Positions 25,075 through 33,669 of a stretch of DNA of 64,000 nucleotides are shown one piece after another; within the stretch, counting starts at the first letter, position 1, and each line of letters opens with the position of its first letter. Under the pieces are notes generated by a model, which saw nothing but the letters and a program-made list of their open reading frames with translations, did no database searches and had not been told where the DNA came from. The translations under genes were made by a program, and so were the position numbers. Source of the DNA: Jeotgalibacillus malaysiensis (GTDB lineage: Bacteria > Bacillota > Bacilli > Bacillales > Jeotgalibacillaceae). The stretch covers positions 3,084,501-3,148,500 of the forward strand of contig CP009416.1 of the NCBI GenBank assembly GCA_000818095.1, in the 5' to 3' direction.

Positions 25075-26103
25075 TTACCTTTGTGCTCTTTCATCTAAAA
25101 GCCAGCAGTCTGCCTGGTGTGTTTCTGACAGCCGTTCTGATGGCGGCACCACTTTTTCACACACAAACATCGCATGCGGGCATCTGGCTGCAAATGGACA
25201 GCCGGCCGGTGGTGAAAATAAATCTGGCGGTGTGCCTTCGATCGGCTCGAGCGGCTTCCCTTTTAAATCAAGTCGCGGCACTGAATCCAATAACCCTTGC
25301 GTATAAGGATGCTCAGGCTGATAAAAGACCTCGCGCTTTGTACCGATTTCAACAATTTTACCTGCATACATCACGGCAATCCGGTGAGCGATTTTTGCTA
25401 CAACGCCAAGATCGTGTGTGATCAGGATAATGGAAACGCCGGTTTTCTTCTGAATTTCTTCAAACAGTTCAAGAATCTGTGCCTGAATCGTGACGTCAAG
25501 CGCTGTTGTCGGCTCATCTGCAATAAGCAGCTCCGGCTCACACATGAGTGCAATCGCAATGACGATCCGCTGTCTCATACCTCCGCTAAACTGGTGAGGA
25601 TATTGCTTCAGCCGCTCTTCAGGGTTCGGGATGCCTACCAGCTTCATCATCTCGAGCGCTTTTTCATTCGCCTGTGCTTTTGACAGCTTCTGGTGCTGGC
25701 GGATCCCTTCTGTTAACTGATCGCCTATTTTTAAAGTAGGGTTCAGCGCCGTCATCGGATCCTGGAAGATCATTGAGATATCAACGCCGCGGATCTCCCG
25801 CATGTCTTTTTTGGAGAGCTTCGTCAGGTCGTTTCCTTTAAATTGAACGTTGCCGCGTGTGATTTCGCCGGGTGGTGATGGGATCAGCCCCATGATTGCG
25901 CTTGATGTCACGCTTTTACCGGAACCGGATTCTCCTACGATGGCGAGTGTTTCTCCTTTATATACGTCAAAGTTCACACCGCGCACGGCCTGTACGGTTC
26001 CTCCGTAGGTTTTGAATGTTACTTCGAGGTCGCGCACTTCAAGGACAGGCTTGCCTGCTGTTGTCCCATCGACTGTACGGTGTTTTCTGTCTGCTACAGT
26101 CAT
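25075..26103 (-). CDS. dppD: Dipeptide ABC transporter ATP-binding protein
   Basis: 342 aa. Walker A GESGSGKS (57-64), signature FSGGMRQRIVIAIAL, Walker B LLIADEPTTALD, then the oligopeptide C-terminal domain with Cys residues in CPFAARCPHAMFVC. Start ATG at 26103 has AGCAGGAGTG upstream. It is 84 bp before dppE and 205 bp after dppC; that longer gap contains palindromic element copy 3, an interruption inside an otherwise tight operon. Confidence 0.93.
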   Translation of the reverse strand: MTVADRKHRTVDGTTAGKPVLEVRDLEVTFKTYGGTVQAVRGVNFDVYKGETLAIVGESGSGKSVTSSAIMGLIPSPPGEITRGNVQFKGNDLTKLSKKDMREIRGVDISMIFQDPMTALNPTLKIGDQLTEGIRQHQKLSKAQANEKALEMMKLVGIPNPEERLKQYPHQFSGGMRQRIVIAIALMCEPELLIADEPTTALDVTIQAQILELFEEIQKKTGVSIILITHDLGVVAKIAHRIAVMYAGKIVEIGTKREVFYQPEHPYTQGLLDSVPRLDLKGKPLEPIEGTPPDLFSPPAGCPFAARCPHAMFVCEKVVPPSERLSETHQADCWLLDERAQR

Positions 26104-26146
26104 CTGTTGTTCACTCCTGCTATCTTATTTTTGCTTATGTACGCCG

Positions 26147-26273
26147 GCTGATGATTTCCGCTTCAGGGGGACGCTTTCCGTGGCCGGGCGGTGAGACAGC
26201 AGGCTTCGCCATGCTCTGTCTCACCTGTCCCTTCCTGCCACAGGAGTCGCCCCCTGCAGCGAGAATCATCAGC
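26147..26273 (+). repeat. Palindromic intergenic element, copy 3 (inside dpp operon)
   Basis: Outer arms GCTGATGATT / AATCATCAGC are perfect and differ from those of the other copies. The body is nearly identical to copy 1 (GGTGAG.CAGCAGGCTTCG). It sits between dppC and dppD. Confidence 0.88.
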
Positions 26274-26308
26274 TGTGCAAGAATCAAAATAACTTTCTAA
26301 AAAAGCGA

Positions 26309-27262
26309 TTACTTTCTCAGTTTCGGATCTAAGGCATCCTGCAGGCCGTCACCGAGTACGTTAAACGCGAACATGGTGAGTGAGATGAAGAATGCCGGGA
26401 AGAATAGTCTCCACCAGTGGCCTGAGATGATGACGCCGAGTGCGTCGTTGGCCATGACGCCCCAGCTTGCGTGTGGTGCCTGGATGCCGAGGCCGAGGAA
26501 GCTTAGGAATGCTTCTGCGAAAATGGCTGTTGGTACGGTTAGTGTCATTTGAACAATGATTGGTCCCATTGTATTTGGCAAAAGGTTCTTACGGATAATC
26601 CGTGATGTTTTTGCACCAAATGACTGGGAAGCTGTGACGAATTCATAGTTTTTAATCTGCATCACCTGACCGCGGACAATCCGCGCCATCCCAATCCAGC
26701 CGGTGACTGTCAGGGCTACAATGATTGTTACAAGACTTGGTCCCATCACAACTAGCAGCAGAATGACAACGAGTAAGTAAGGCAGTCCGTATAAAATTTC
26801 GATGACGCGCATCATCGCTGAGTCGGTTCTGCCGCCTTTGTAGCCGGCGATTCCTCCGTAAATGATGCCGATCGTAAAGTCAATGAGTGCGGCCATCAGT
26901 CCGACGAATAAACTGATCCTTGCGCCGTACCATGTCCTTGCGAATACGTCACGTCCCAGATTATCCGTTCCAAACCAGTGTGTGCTGTTAGGCGCCAGGT
27001 TCTGATTCGGTAAGTTCTGCGTTGTTGGCGAGTGCGGCGTCAGCATTGGGCCGAATATCGCCATAAATGCCAGACCGATTAAAAATAACAGTCCGGCCAT
27101 TGCCAGCTTGTTTTTCAGTAACCTTCTCCACGCGTCTCTCCAATAGGAAAGCGACGGGCGTACAACCTCTTCCGCTTTTTCACGATCCTGTCCGACCGGG
27201 CGGAACCAGTCATCTGGAATCTGTTCCTGATGTGAAGGAGGGTTTTCAACTGTTTTTCTCAT
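26309..27262 (-). CDS. dppC: Dipeptide ABC transporter permease
   Basis: 317 aa, six predicted membrane helices after an ~45-residue cytoplasmic N-terminus. Family marks HWFGTDNLGRDVFARTWYGARISL and the EAA loop FVTASQSFGAKTSRIIRKNLLP. Paired with DppB (1-bp gap). ATG with GGGAGGAGA upstream. Confidence 0.93.
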   Translation of the reverse strand: MRKTVENPPSHQEQIPDDWFRPVGQDREKAEEVVRPSLSYWRDAWRRLLKNKLAMAGLLFLIGLAFMAIFGPMLTPHSPTTQNLPNQNLAPNSTHWFGTDNLGRDVFARTWYGARISLFVGLMAALIDFTIGIIYGGIAGYKGGRTDSAMMRVIEILYGLPYLLVVILLLVVMGPSLVTIIVALTVTGWIGMARIVRGQVMQIKNYEFVTASQSFGAKTSRIIRKNLLPNTMGPIIVQMTLTVPTAIFAEAFLSFLGLGIQAPHASWGVMANDALGVIISGHWWRLFFPAFFISLTMFAFNVLGDGLQDALDPKLRK

Positions 27263-27263
27263 C

Positions 27264-28196
27264 CTACTCTCCTCCCTTCTTCACGAGCTTAATCCGCGGA
27301 TCAAGCAGCGTGTATGCAACGTCCACGAGGAAGAGCATAATCACAAGAATCGTACTATAAAAGACTGTTGTTCCCATAATAACCGGGTAGTCACGGTCGT
27401 TAATACTGTCGACGAAATACTTACCCATGCCGGGAATCGCAAAGATTTTTTCAATAACAAACGTTCCAGTTAAAATACCGGCCACCAGTGTGCCGAGAAT
27501 CGTGACGACTGGAAGCATCGCATTTTTCAAAGCATGTTTGACAACGATTTTAAAAGGTGTCAGCCCTTTTGCACGTGCCATTTTTATGTAATCCTGCGTC
27601 AGTACTTCAAGCATGCTTGAGCGGGTCAGACGGGCGATAATCGCCATCGGGCCTGTTGCCAGTGCAACAACCGGAAGTACCATATGTGCGGGACTCGACC
27701 ATGTTGCGGCCGGAAGAATGCCCCAATTTACCGCAAACTGCTGAATGACAAGCGTTGCAAGTACAAAGTTTGGAATCGAAATCCCGAGCACTGCAAGTGT
27801 CATCGCCAGGTAATCAATGACGCCGTTATGTCTGAGCGCTGCCAGTACGCCGAGCACGACACCTGAGACTAAGGCGAGCAGAATGGTGATGATTCCGAGC
27901 TCTGCTGAAATCGGAAACCCTCTTCCCAGTAAATCATTCACTGTCTGATTCGGATTTTTGATCGATGGTCCGAAATCAAATGTTGCGATACTTTTTAAAT
28001 ACATGACGTACTGCACATACAGCGGCTGATCGAGTCCGAAGTGTGCATTTAAGTTTGCCTGTACTGCTTCACTCGTTCCGCGGTCCTCGTTAAATGGTGA
28101 TCCCGGAATCGCATTCATTAATACGAATGTGAGTGTTGCAATGACAAGGATGGTTACGACCATCATCATAAAACGTTTTGCTATGTATCCTGCCAC
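27264..28196 (-). CDS. dppB: Dipeptide ABC transporter permease
   Basis: 310 aa from GTG at 28196, with GGGGGGAG 6 nt upstream. A longer reading from 28235 would run into dppA and lacks a site. This matches the usual DppB length of about 308. Six membrane helices, with YIAKRFMMMVVTILVIATL at the start and the EAA loop YIKMARAKGLTPFKIVVKHALK. It forms the import channel with DppC. Confidence 0.93.
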   Translation of the reverse strand: MAGYIAKRFMMMVVTILVIATLTFVLMNAIPGSPFNEDRGTSEAVQANLNAHFGLDQPLYVQYVMYLKSIATFDFGPSIKNPNQTVNDLLGRGFPISAELGIITILLALVSGVVLGVLAALRHNGVIDYLAMTLAVLGISIPNFVLATLVIQQFAVNWGILPAATWSSPAHMVLPVVALATGPMAIIARLTRSSMLEVLTQDYIKMARAKGLTPFKIVVKHALKNAMLPVVTILGTLVAGILTGTFVIEKIFAIPGMGKYFVDSINDRDYPVIMGTTVFYSTILVIMLFLVDVAYTLLDPRIKLVKKGGE

Positions 28197-28209
28197 CTGC
28201 TGCTCCCCC

Positions 28210-29031
28210 CTAACAAAATGATGTGCGCATCGCAAGCTCTGTCATGACTAACATTGCCTGATATGCTTCTAAGATGTTTTTAGCTCTGAATGTCACGATA
28301 CAGGTGTCCGGCTCTATCTCTGTGCCGGGCATCAGATTCGCCCACTCCGCCATGCCGTAATTGGTGAATTCAATTTTAAAAACAGGTGCATCAGATGCGA
28401 TTAATGGCTTCGCCTGAATGTTCTTTAAAGCTTCAGCTGTAGTTTCTTTTAACAGTGCACGTGCTTTGACTGGCGTCAGACTTTTTACTGCCGACCTTGA
28501 GATCGTTTCTTTAACCGCTGCCGTCTTCACACCACTGATGAGCGCTTTTGCTTCAGCGGCTGCACAATCATCGCCGCCAACCATGACAACCGGAACGCCG
28601 AAGTGTCCTGCGACCATTGCATTAAAACCAAGCTCACCTACTACCTCATCATCCACCCACATATTGCGGACGCCCCACGTCATCGCGTGTGACATGACCC
28701 CTTTTTGACCTGCGCGGGCGTGATAGCCGAGGAAGATTGCCGCGTCATACGTCGAGTCAAGCCCCTGCACCATTGAAAATGGTTTCACGTCCCCTGTGAT
28801 CAGCATCGCATCCGGGTGAAGCTCCTCAATGACAATGTTGTTCATTTTAGAGTGTGAGTCGTTGACAAGCACCTCTGTGGCGCCTGCTTCAAACGCCGCC
28901 TCAATGACTGCATTCGCCTCGTGCGTCATGATCAGCCGGCCGCGCTCATAATTTTTTTCATTTGAACTGACATATGTATAATCCGGAAGACCTGAGATCC
29001 CCTCCATGTCCACTGACAAGTACACCTTCAT
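28210..29031 (-). CDS. dppA: D-aminopeptidase
   Basis: 273 aa from the ATG at 29031 (AAGGGG 9 nt upstream). Zinc-dependent, removes N-terminal D-amino acids such as D-Ala from D-peptides. The known B. subtilis metal ligands fall at the same numbers here: Asp8 and Glu10 (SVDMEG), His60 (NDSHS), His104 (GYHARAG) and Glu133 (VVGELGF), with His115 also present. First gene of the dpp-ykf operon; a CodY-like site covers its promoter. The product helps recycle D-Ala-containing wall peptides. Confidence 0.96.
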   Translation of the reverse strand: MKVYLSVDMEGISGLPDYTYVSSNEKNYERGRLIMTHEANAVIEAAFEAGATEVLVNDSHSKMNNIVIEELHPDAMLITGDVKPFSMVQGLDSTYDAAIFLGYHARAGQKGVMSHAMTWGVRNMWVDDEVVGELGFNAMVAGHFGVPVVMVGGDDCAAAEAKALISGVKTAAVKETISRSAVKSLTPVKARALLKETTAEALKNIQAKPLIASDAPVFKIEFTNYGMAEWANLMPGTEIEPDTCIVTFRAKNILEAYQAMLVMTELAMRTSFC

Positions 29032-29060
29032 CGACAAATTCCCCTTTTTTCTTCAATCAC

Positions 29061-29101
29061 AATTTTCAAACAACTATACCAAAGAGAGGGAATTCGATCA
29101 A
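29061..29101 (-). promoter_or_regulatory. dpp promoter with CodY-like box
   Basis: Minus strand TTGATC (29096-29101) and TATAGT (29073-29078) with 17-bp spacing. At 29061-29075 the plus strand reads AATTTTCAAACAACT, 12 of 15 matches to the CodY consensus AATTTTCWGAAAATT, overlapping the -10 and start point. B. subtilis dpp is CodY-repressed, so this is a credible site. Confidence 0.7.
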
Positions 29102-29318
29102 ATGGAGGAAGCCCTGTCCAAGCCTGTCAGATCAGGGTTCTGGTGGTAATCCAATTGTCCCTGAACGCTGATAAATCAACTATTTCGGTTAGGTAAATAG
29201 TTCGAGGGAGGGAGTTGAAAAATTTTTTTAAAATTAGGTTTATTCATAGAAATTTTTGTTCATATAGGCGGGTAATTATGCTTGGGGGTGGATAATTATG
29301 TGGGTCTAGAACGTCGGG

Positions 29319-29444
29319 GTTCGCAGAAAAAGATGCAATGTTCGTAGAATAAACTAACTGGTTCGTAGAATAGAAACTATTGTTCATAGGAAGACATAAG
29401 ACCTTCTTAGAAAAAAGTGGCCGCTTCGTAGAATAGTGACATTT
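29319..29444 (+). repeat. 21-bp-period array, core GTTCGTAGAATA
   Basis: Six units start exactly every 21 bp at 29319, 29340, 29361, 29382, 29403 and 29424. Cores are GTTCGCAGAAAA, GTTCGTAGAATA (twice), GTTCATAGGAAG, CTTCTTAGAAAA and CTTCGTAGAATA. Looser TTCATAG units lie upstream from 29242. The same core occurs inverted at 47826-47934. Confidence 0.88.
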
Positions 29445-29463
29445 GACCCACCTTTCAAACACA

Positions 29464-29491
29464 TAAAAAACCCGGAGCAGCACCCCGGATT
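29464..29491 (-). terminator. Terminator of the TIM-barrel isomerase gene
   Basis: Minus strand AATCCGG / CCGGGTT stem followed by a six-T run, 13 bp after the stop. Confidence 0.75.
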
Positions 29492-29503
29492 TCGAATCAA
29501 AAC

Positions 29504-30253
29504 TCATTCATACCAGCCCTTAACAACCTTCGCGCTCGGCTTCACTTCTTCAAGCGGATCACCGTCAAAATGCTCCTGCTCGACAACAAGCCAGTCTGTC
29601 TTCACGCGGTCAGCAAAGCCTTTCAAATCAAGGCTTCCTTTACCGATTGCAGCCGTTCTTTTGTGACCGTTTTCTTCTATCATATCTTTTAAATGGATAG
29701 AGAAAATATTCCCTTTTAAGCGGTCTAGCAGATTATATGTATGAATCCCTGCATATTCTGTCCAGTAGACGTCAATTTCGAGGTGAATGAGATCTTTATT
29801 AATCGTTTCTTCAAGGACGTCCCATCCTGTCATACTCGTTTCAACCTTTTGAAACTCGAAATCATGGTGATGGTAACCGAGTTTAATCCCGGCTTTTCCA
29901 AGCGAAACTGCTGCTTTATTCATCAGTTTTGCCAGTTTTTTATAGCCTTCGAGCGTGCGCCATTCTTCATCTACGAAAGGAATGATCAGTTTTGTATTGC
30001 CGATTTCTTTGCTGAAGCTGATCCAGTGATCAAGCTCTGATTGATTTTCAAGTGCAGTGACCGGCATATGTATTCCTGCTGCGCCAAGCTGGTTGTCTGA
30101 TAAAATCTGTTTCCATTCTGCGCCTGTTTTGCCGTAATCGCCTGCAAGCTGAACGCCGTCGTATCCTGCTTCGCTGAGTGCGCGGATTGTTTGTTCAGGA
30201 TTTTCTTCCATTGCTTCTTTTACTGACCAGAGCTGTATTGCTACTTTTACCAT
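29504..30253 (-). CDS. Sugar phosphate isomerase/epimerase family (xylose isomerase-like TIM barrel)
   Basis: 249 aa AP-endonuclease-2/IolE-like barrel. Metal-site segments: LGYHHHDFEF, LIHLEIDVYWTEYAG, IFSIHLKDM and the C-terminal WLVVEQEHFDGD. Members isomerise or epimerise sugars and inositol derivatives; the substrate cannot be told from sequence. Single gene with its own terminator and GGAGGGT before the ATG. The downstream gap holds a 21-bp array rather than further genes. Confidence 0.85.
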   Translation of the reverse strand: MVKVAIQLWSVKEAMEENPEQTIRALSEAGYDGVQLAGDYGKTGAEWKQILSDNQLGAAGIHMPVTALENQSELDHWISFSKEIGNTKLIIPFVDEEWRTLEGYKKLAKLMNKAAVSLGKAGIKLGYHHHDFEFQKVETSMTGWDVLEETINKDLIHLEIDVYWTEYAGIHTYNLLDRLKGNIFSIHLKDMIEENGHKRTAAIGKGSLDLKGFADRVKTDWLVVEQEHFDGDPLEEVKPSAKVVKGWYE

Positions 30254-30421
30254 GTGAAACCCTCCTCTTTTACATAAGGGTATTATGAAAACACTTTCAC
30301 CTCAAGTGTAAGCCATTTTCAGATTATTTCTGTAACTTAATTGACATCTTCACGTCTTATATGTAACAAGGAAAATGAAGGCAGATTTTTTTGACCCAAA
30401 TTTGATGGGAGGTCGCAGCAG

Positions 30422-32551
30422 ATGAAGAAGTGGCTATTTATATTGATTGTCTTAATGGTTTCTGCCGGCGGGCTGGCTTTTTACCTTTTACAAAAGCCTG
30501 AAGTGACGAGCACGGCAACTGGTGCAGAAGTCAGATCCGTTTTCAGTGATCATACGTGGCAAATGAATTTCACTGAAAAAATGCGTGAAGAAACTGTTAA
30601 TGAAGAAACGGTTTTTGTAGAGGATCAGGAAGGCAATAAAACGCCGGTTTCAATTGAACTGGAAAATGAAGGTCACACTTTGAGAGTAACCCCTCCTGAT
30701 GGAGGATATGAAAATGGTGCGTTTTATACGCTCCATTTATCAGATGAAATCAAGTCCTCACTTGGTCTGAAACTAAAAGGTGAGCAGGCGATTGAGTTTA
30801 AAATCGTGACGGACCTACCTGTTTTTACAAATGAGCAGGAGCTGAGAGATCATTTTGCGGCATTGCTGGAAAACAGCCGCTCGCTTGGCTTTGGCGTTGA
30901 AACTGCAGAGGAAGAGGCAGCGTCTGAAAGCAGTGCAGATTCTGCGGGTAGTGCGGCAGACGGCGGTGGCGGTGATTTCTCTACTGTCAATAACCAGGTT
31001 GACGGGGTTGAGGAAGCTGACATTGTGCAGACGGATGGCAGCTACATTTACATGCTCTATCAGAATCAAAATATCAAAATCGAAAAGATCTTAGAGGATG
31101 GATCAACTGAAACGGTTCATACAATTTTACTCGGGGAAGGAAATTTTTATGGATCATCTCTTTACCTAAGTGGAGATACGCTCGTTGCAGTCGGTGATTT
31201 CTGGCATAGTCAACCCGGGCAGGAAGTGAGTACGACAACTGCTAAAGTTTATGATGTGACTGATCCCGCTGCCCCTGAGTTGACGAGAGAGTTTTCTGCT
31301 GAAGGCTATCTGGCGAGTTCAAGAATGGTGGATGACGTCTTGTACCTGGTGACTAATCATCACCCTGATGTGTGGATCATGCGGGAAAATGAAGAGGCTG
31401 ACGCGAGACTCCAGCCTTATATAAAAGATACGGCAGTGTCAGATGAATTTTTCATCCAGCCGGTTGATCAGATTCAGAAAATACCTGAGTCAAACAGTAC
31501 TGAATACGCAACGATTTCAGCAGTACCGGTTAACGAACCGGACACAGAAGCAACGGTCCATTCTTATTTAGGCAGCAGCGGACAGATTTATATGTCTAAA
31601 AACAATTTGTATATCGCAGCCATGCAGCATACCTTCTTTCCGATGATGGATACGATGGATATTATGCCGGCTGGCGGAGGCGCTGGGGATGAGACGGAAA
31701 TTTATAAGTTCTCAATAGATGGTCTGAACGTGAAGTTTGCCGCACAGGGAAAAGTCCCGGGGCGTATCCTAAATCAATTTTCGATGGATGAGCATAATGG
31801 ATATTTCCGTGCAGCAACTACAAAAGGGTCTATGTGGTCAGAGGAACAGCCTTCTGTGAATAACCTGTATATTTTAGATGAACAGCTGGCGATGAGCGGC
31901 TCTGTCGAAAACCTTGCACCCGGTGAGCGTATTTATTCAGCGCGGTTTATGGGGGATAAAGCGTATATCGTAACATTCAGGGAAACGGATCCGCTATATG
32001 TGATTGATACGTCTGACCCGACAGCACCTGAAGTACTTGGCGAACTCAAGATCCCGGGCTTCAGCACGTACCTTCACCCACTTGATGACAATCACCTGAT
32101 CGGCTTTGGCGTGGAAACGTCGCTTGAAGAAACAAAGCCTGGTGAAGCACCGATTGTCAGACAGGAAGGCATGAAGATTTCACTTTTCGATATTACAGAT
32201 TTCTCGAATCCTGTTGAAAAGGATGTAGAAGTGATCGGCGGACGCGGCACGCATTCCCCGATTCAATATGATCATAAAGCCCTTTTCAGACATGAGGAAC
32301 GCGGACTGTATGGATTCCCGATCATGTTATATGAAGGAAATGATGATATGAACCTGTCATTTGAAGGTCAGGGCGCAATGCTGTTTGAAATCACCACAGA
32401 CGGTGTTGAGCCTGCAGCTGAGTATATGGATGAAAAGGATCCAAACCAGCTGTATGAAGAGTATGAAAGCATGGTGCAGCGGATGATTTATGTGGAGGAT
32501 GATCTGTATCTTGTGAAGTATAACGGGATTGATCATCACCCTCTTCCATAG
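30422..32551 (+). CDS. Membrane-anchored beta-propeller domain protein
   Basis: 709 aa. One N-terminal membrane helix (LFILIVLMVSAGGLAFYLL) without a lipobox, then an SbsA-type Ig-like domain (about 35-130, NFTEKMREETVNEETVFV), a Ser/Ala/Gly-rich linker (about 165-190), and a large beta-propeller starting STVNNQVDGVEEADIVQTDG, the hallmark of the Firmicute/archaeal secreted beta-propeller family. Blades repeat as LYLSGDTLVAVGD, YIVTFRETDPLYVIDTSDPT and similar. It probably sits outside the cell. Function unknown; a binding or scaffolding role is usual for propellers. GGGAGGTCG precedes the ATG, and TTGACA lies at 30341. Confidence 0.85.
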   Translation: MKKWLFILIVLMVSAGGLAFYLLQKPEVTSTATGAEVRSVFSDHTWQMNFTEKMREETVNEETVFVEDQEGNKTPVSIELENEGHTLRVTPPDGGYENGAFYTLHLSDEIKSSLGLKLKGEQAIEFKIVTDLPVFTNEQELRDHFAALLENSRSLGFGVETAEEEAASESSADSAGSAADGGGGDFSTVNNQVDGVEEADIVQTDGSYIYMLYQNQNIKIEKILEDGSTETVHTILLGEGNFYGSSLYLSGDTLVAVGDFWHSQPGQEVSTTTAKVYDVTDPAAPELTREFSAEGYLASSRMVDDVLYLVTNHHPDVWIMRENEEADARLQPYIKDTAVSDEFFIQPVDQIQKIPESNSTEYATISAVPVNEPDTEATVHSYLGSSGQIYMSKNNLYIAAMQHTFFPMMDTMDIMPAGGGAGDETEIYKFSIDGLNVKFAAQGKVPGRILNQFSMDEHNGYFRAATTKGSMWSEEQPSVNNLYILDEQLAMSGSVENLAPGERIYSARFMGDKAYIVTFRETDPLYVIDTSDPTAPEVLGELKIPGFSTYLHPLDDNHLIGFGVETSLEETKPGEAPIVRQEGMKISLFDITDFSNPVEKDVEVIGGRGTHSPIQYDHKALFRHEERGLYGFPIMLYEGNDDMNLSFEGQGAMLFEITTDGVEPAAEYMDEKDPNQLYEEYESMVQRMIYVEDDLYLVKYNGIDHHPLP

Positions 32552-32578
32552 ATGATGCAGTGTTCGCGTAGGACCTGG

Positions 32579-32705
32579 TTGAATGTAGTAAGATTGCATT
32601 TGAATGCAGTATTTCTTCGTTTGACCGCTGTAAAACCACAATTGAATGCTGTTAAATGCCATATATGCAAAACTGAGTGCTGCTTCTCATTTGAACGTCA
32701 TAACT
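32579..32705 (+). repeat. 21-bp-period array, core TTGAATGCAGTA
   Basis: Units start at 32579, 32600, 32621 and 32642 in exact 21-bp steps (TTGAATGTAGTA, TTGAATGCAGTA, TTGACCGCTGTA, TTGAATGCTGTT), with displaced copies at 32673 and 32691. It lies between the propeller gene's stop and its terminator, so it is transcribed. Confidence 0.8.
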
Positions 32706-32716
32706 GCAAAAGCGAC

Positions 32717-32753
32717 ATGCCCGGTGGAAACTTCGAAAGTTTCCACCGGGCAT
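32717..32753 (+). terminator. Very strong terminator
   Basis: Perfect 17-bp stem ATGCCCGGTGGAAACTT / AAGTTTCCACCGGGCAT with a 3-nt loop, followed by TTTATCG. Confidence 0.9.
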
Positions 32754-32865
32754 TTTATCGTGTCAGCTACTCTTTTCCAAGACCCATCACACCTCCCACC
32801 CACCTTGCCTCTCCTTCTATCCTCAAGTAAAATAAGAATATGTATGTACAAGAAGGAGACTTAAA

Positions 32866-33669
32866 ATGACCTATAAAATGATTGTATTAGATATGGACGA
32901 TACGTTACTGCAGGATGACCATAGCATTTCACCAGAAACGTCTGCTGCACTCATGAAGGCACAGGAAAAAGGCGTGAAAGTTGTGCTCGCTTCAGGCCGC
33001 CCGACATTTGGCATGTGGGATACAGCGAATGAACTCCGTCTCGCGGATTACGGAAGTTATATTCTTTCATATAATGGAGCAAATATTTTTAATGCAAAAA
33101 CGAAGGAGCTGTTATTTGAAAGCACGTTATCACCTGAGACGGTTCACCACCTGTATGATTTGAGCCAGCGTGAAAACGTCGGAATCCAGACGTATGTCAA
33201 TGAAGCGATTTTGACACCTGTGGATAATGAATATACACAGATCGAATCTACTCTGACCGGTCTTCCGGTTGCACTGACAGATGATTTCAAGCAGGCGGTA
33301 AAGGAACCGGTTGTGAAGGTACTGATGCTTGAAGAAGGAAGCGTGCTGAAAAAGGTTGAGGATAAGCTGAAGCAGGAGCTTTCAGGCACACTGAGCGTAT
33401 ACCGCTCAAAGCCATATTTCCTTGAATTCACAGAGGCTGGCGTGACAAAAGGGACAAGCCTTGAACAGCTGGCGAAAAAGCTTGAGATTGACCGTTCTGA
33501 AATCATCGCAGTCGGTGACAGTTATAACGACCTTGAAATGATTCAGTATGCAGGGCTTGGCGTTGCGATGGGCAATGCACCTGAGGATATTCAGAGGGAA
33601 GCTGACTTTGTGACAAAAACAAATATGGATCACGGCGTCGCGCACGTTGTGGAGAAATATTTACTCTAA
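32866..33669 (+). CDS. Cof-type HAD-IIB phosphatase
   Basis: 267 aa. HAD motifs: LDMDDTLLQDD (nucleophile Asp), VVLASGRP, the catalytic Lys in VTKGTSLEQLAKKL, and VGDSYNDLEMIQYAG. The IIB cap lies between (about 85-190). Cytoplasmic sugar-phosphate or FMN-type phosphatase of the YwpJ/YcsE/YitU group; the substrate is not predictable. GAAGGAGA precedes the ATG. Its stop directly abuts the ATG of the pseudouridine synthase gene, so the two are co-transcribed and probably coupled. Confidence 0.88.
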   Translation: MTYKMIVLDMDDTLLQDDHSISPETSAALMKAQEKGVKVVLASGRPTFGMWDTANELRLADYGSYILSYNGANIFNAKTKELLFESTLSPETVHHLYDLSQRENVGIQTYVNEAILTPVDNEYTQIESTLTGLPVALTDDFKQAVKEPVVKVLMLEEGSVLKKVEDKLKQELSGTLSVYRSKPYFLEFTEAGVTKGTSLEQLAKKLEIDRSEIIAVGDSYNDLEMIQYAGLGVAMGNAPEDIQREADFVTKTNMDHGVAHVVEKYLL

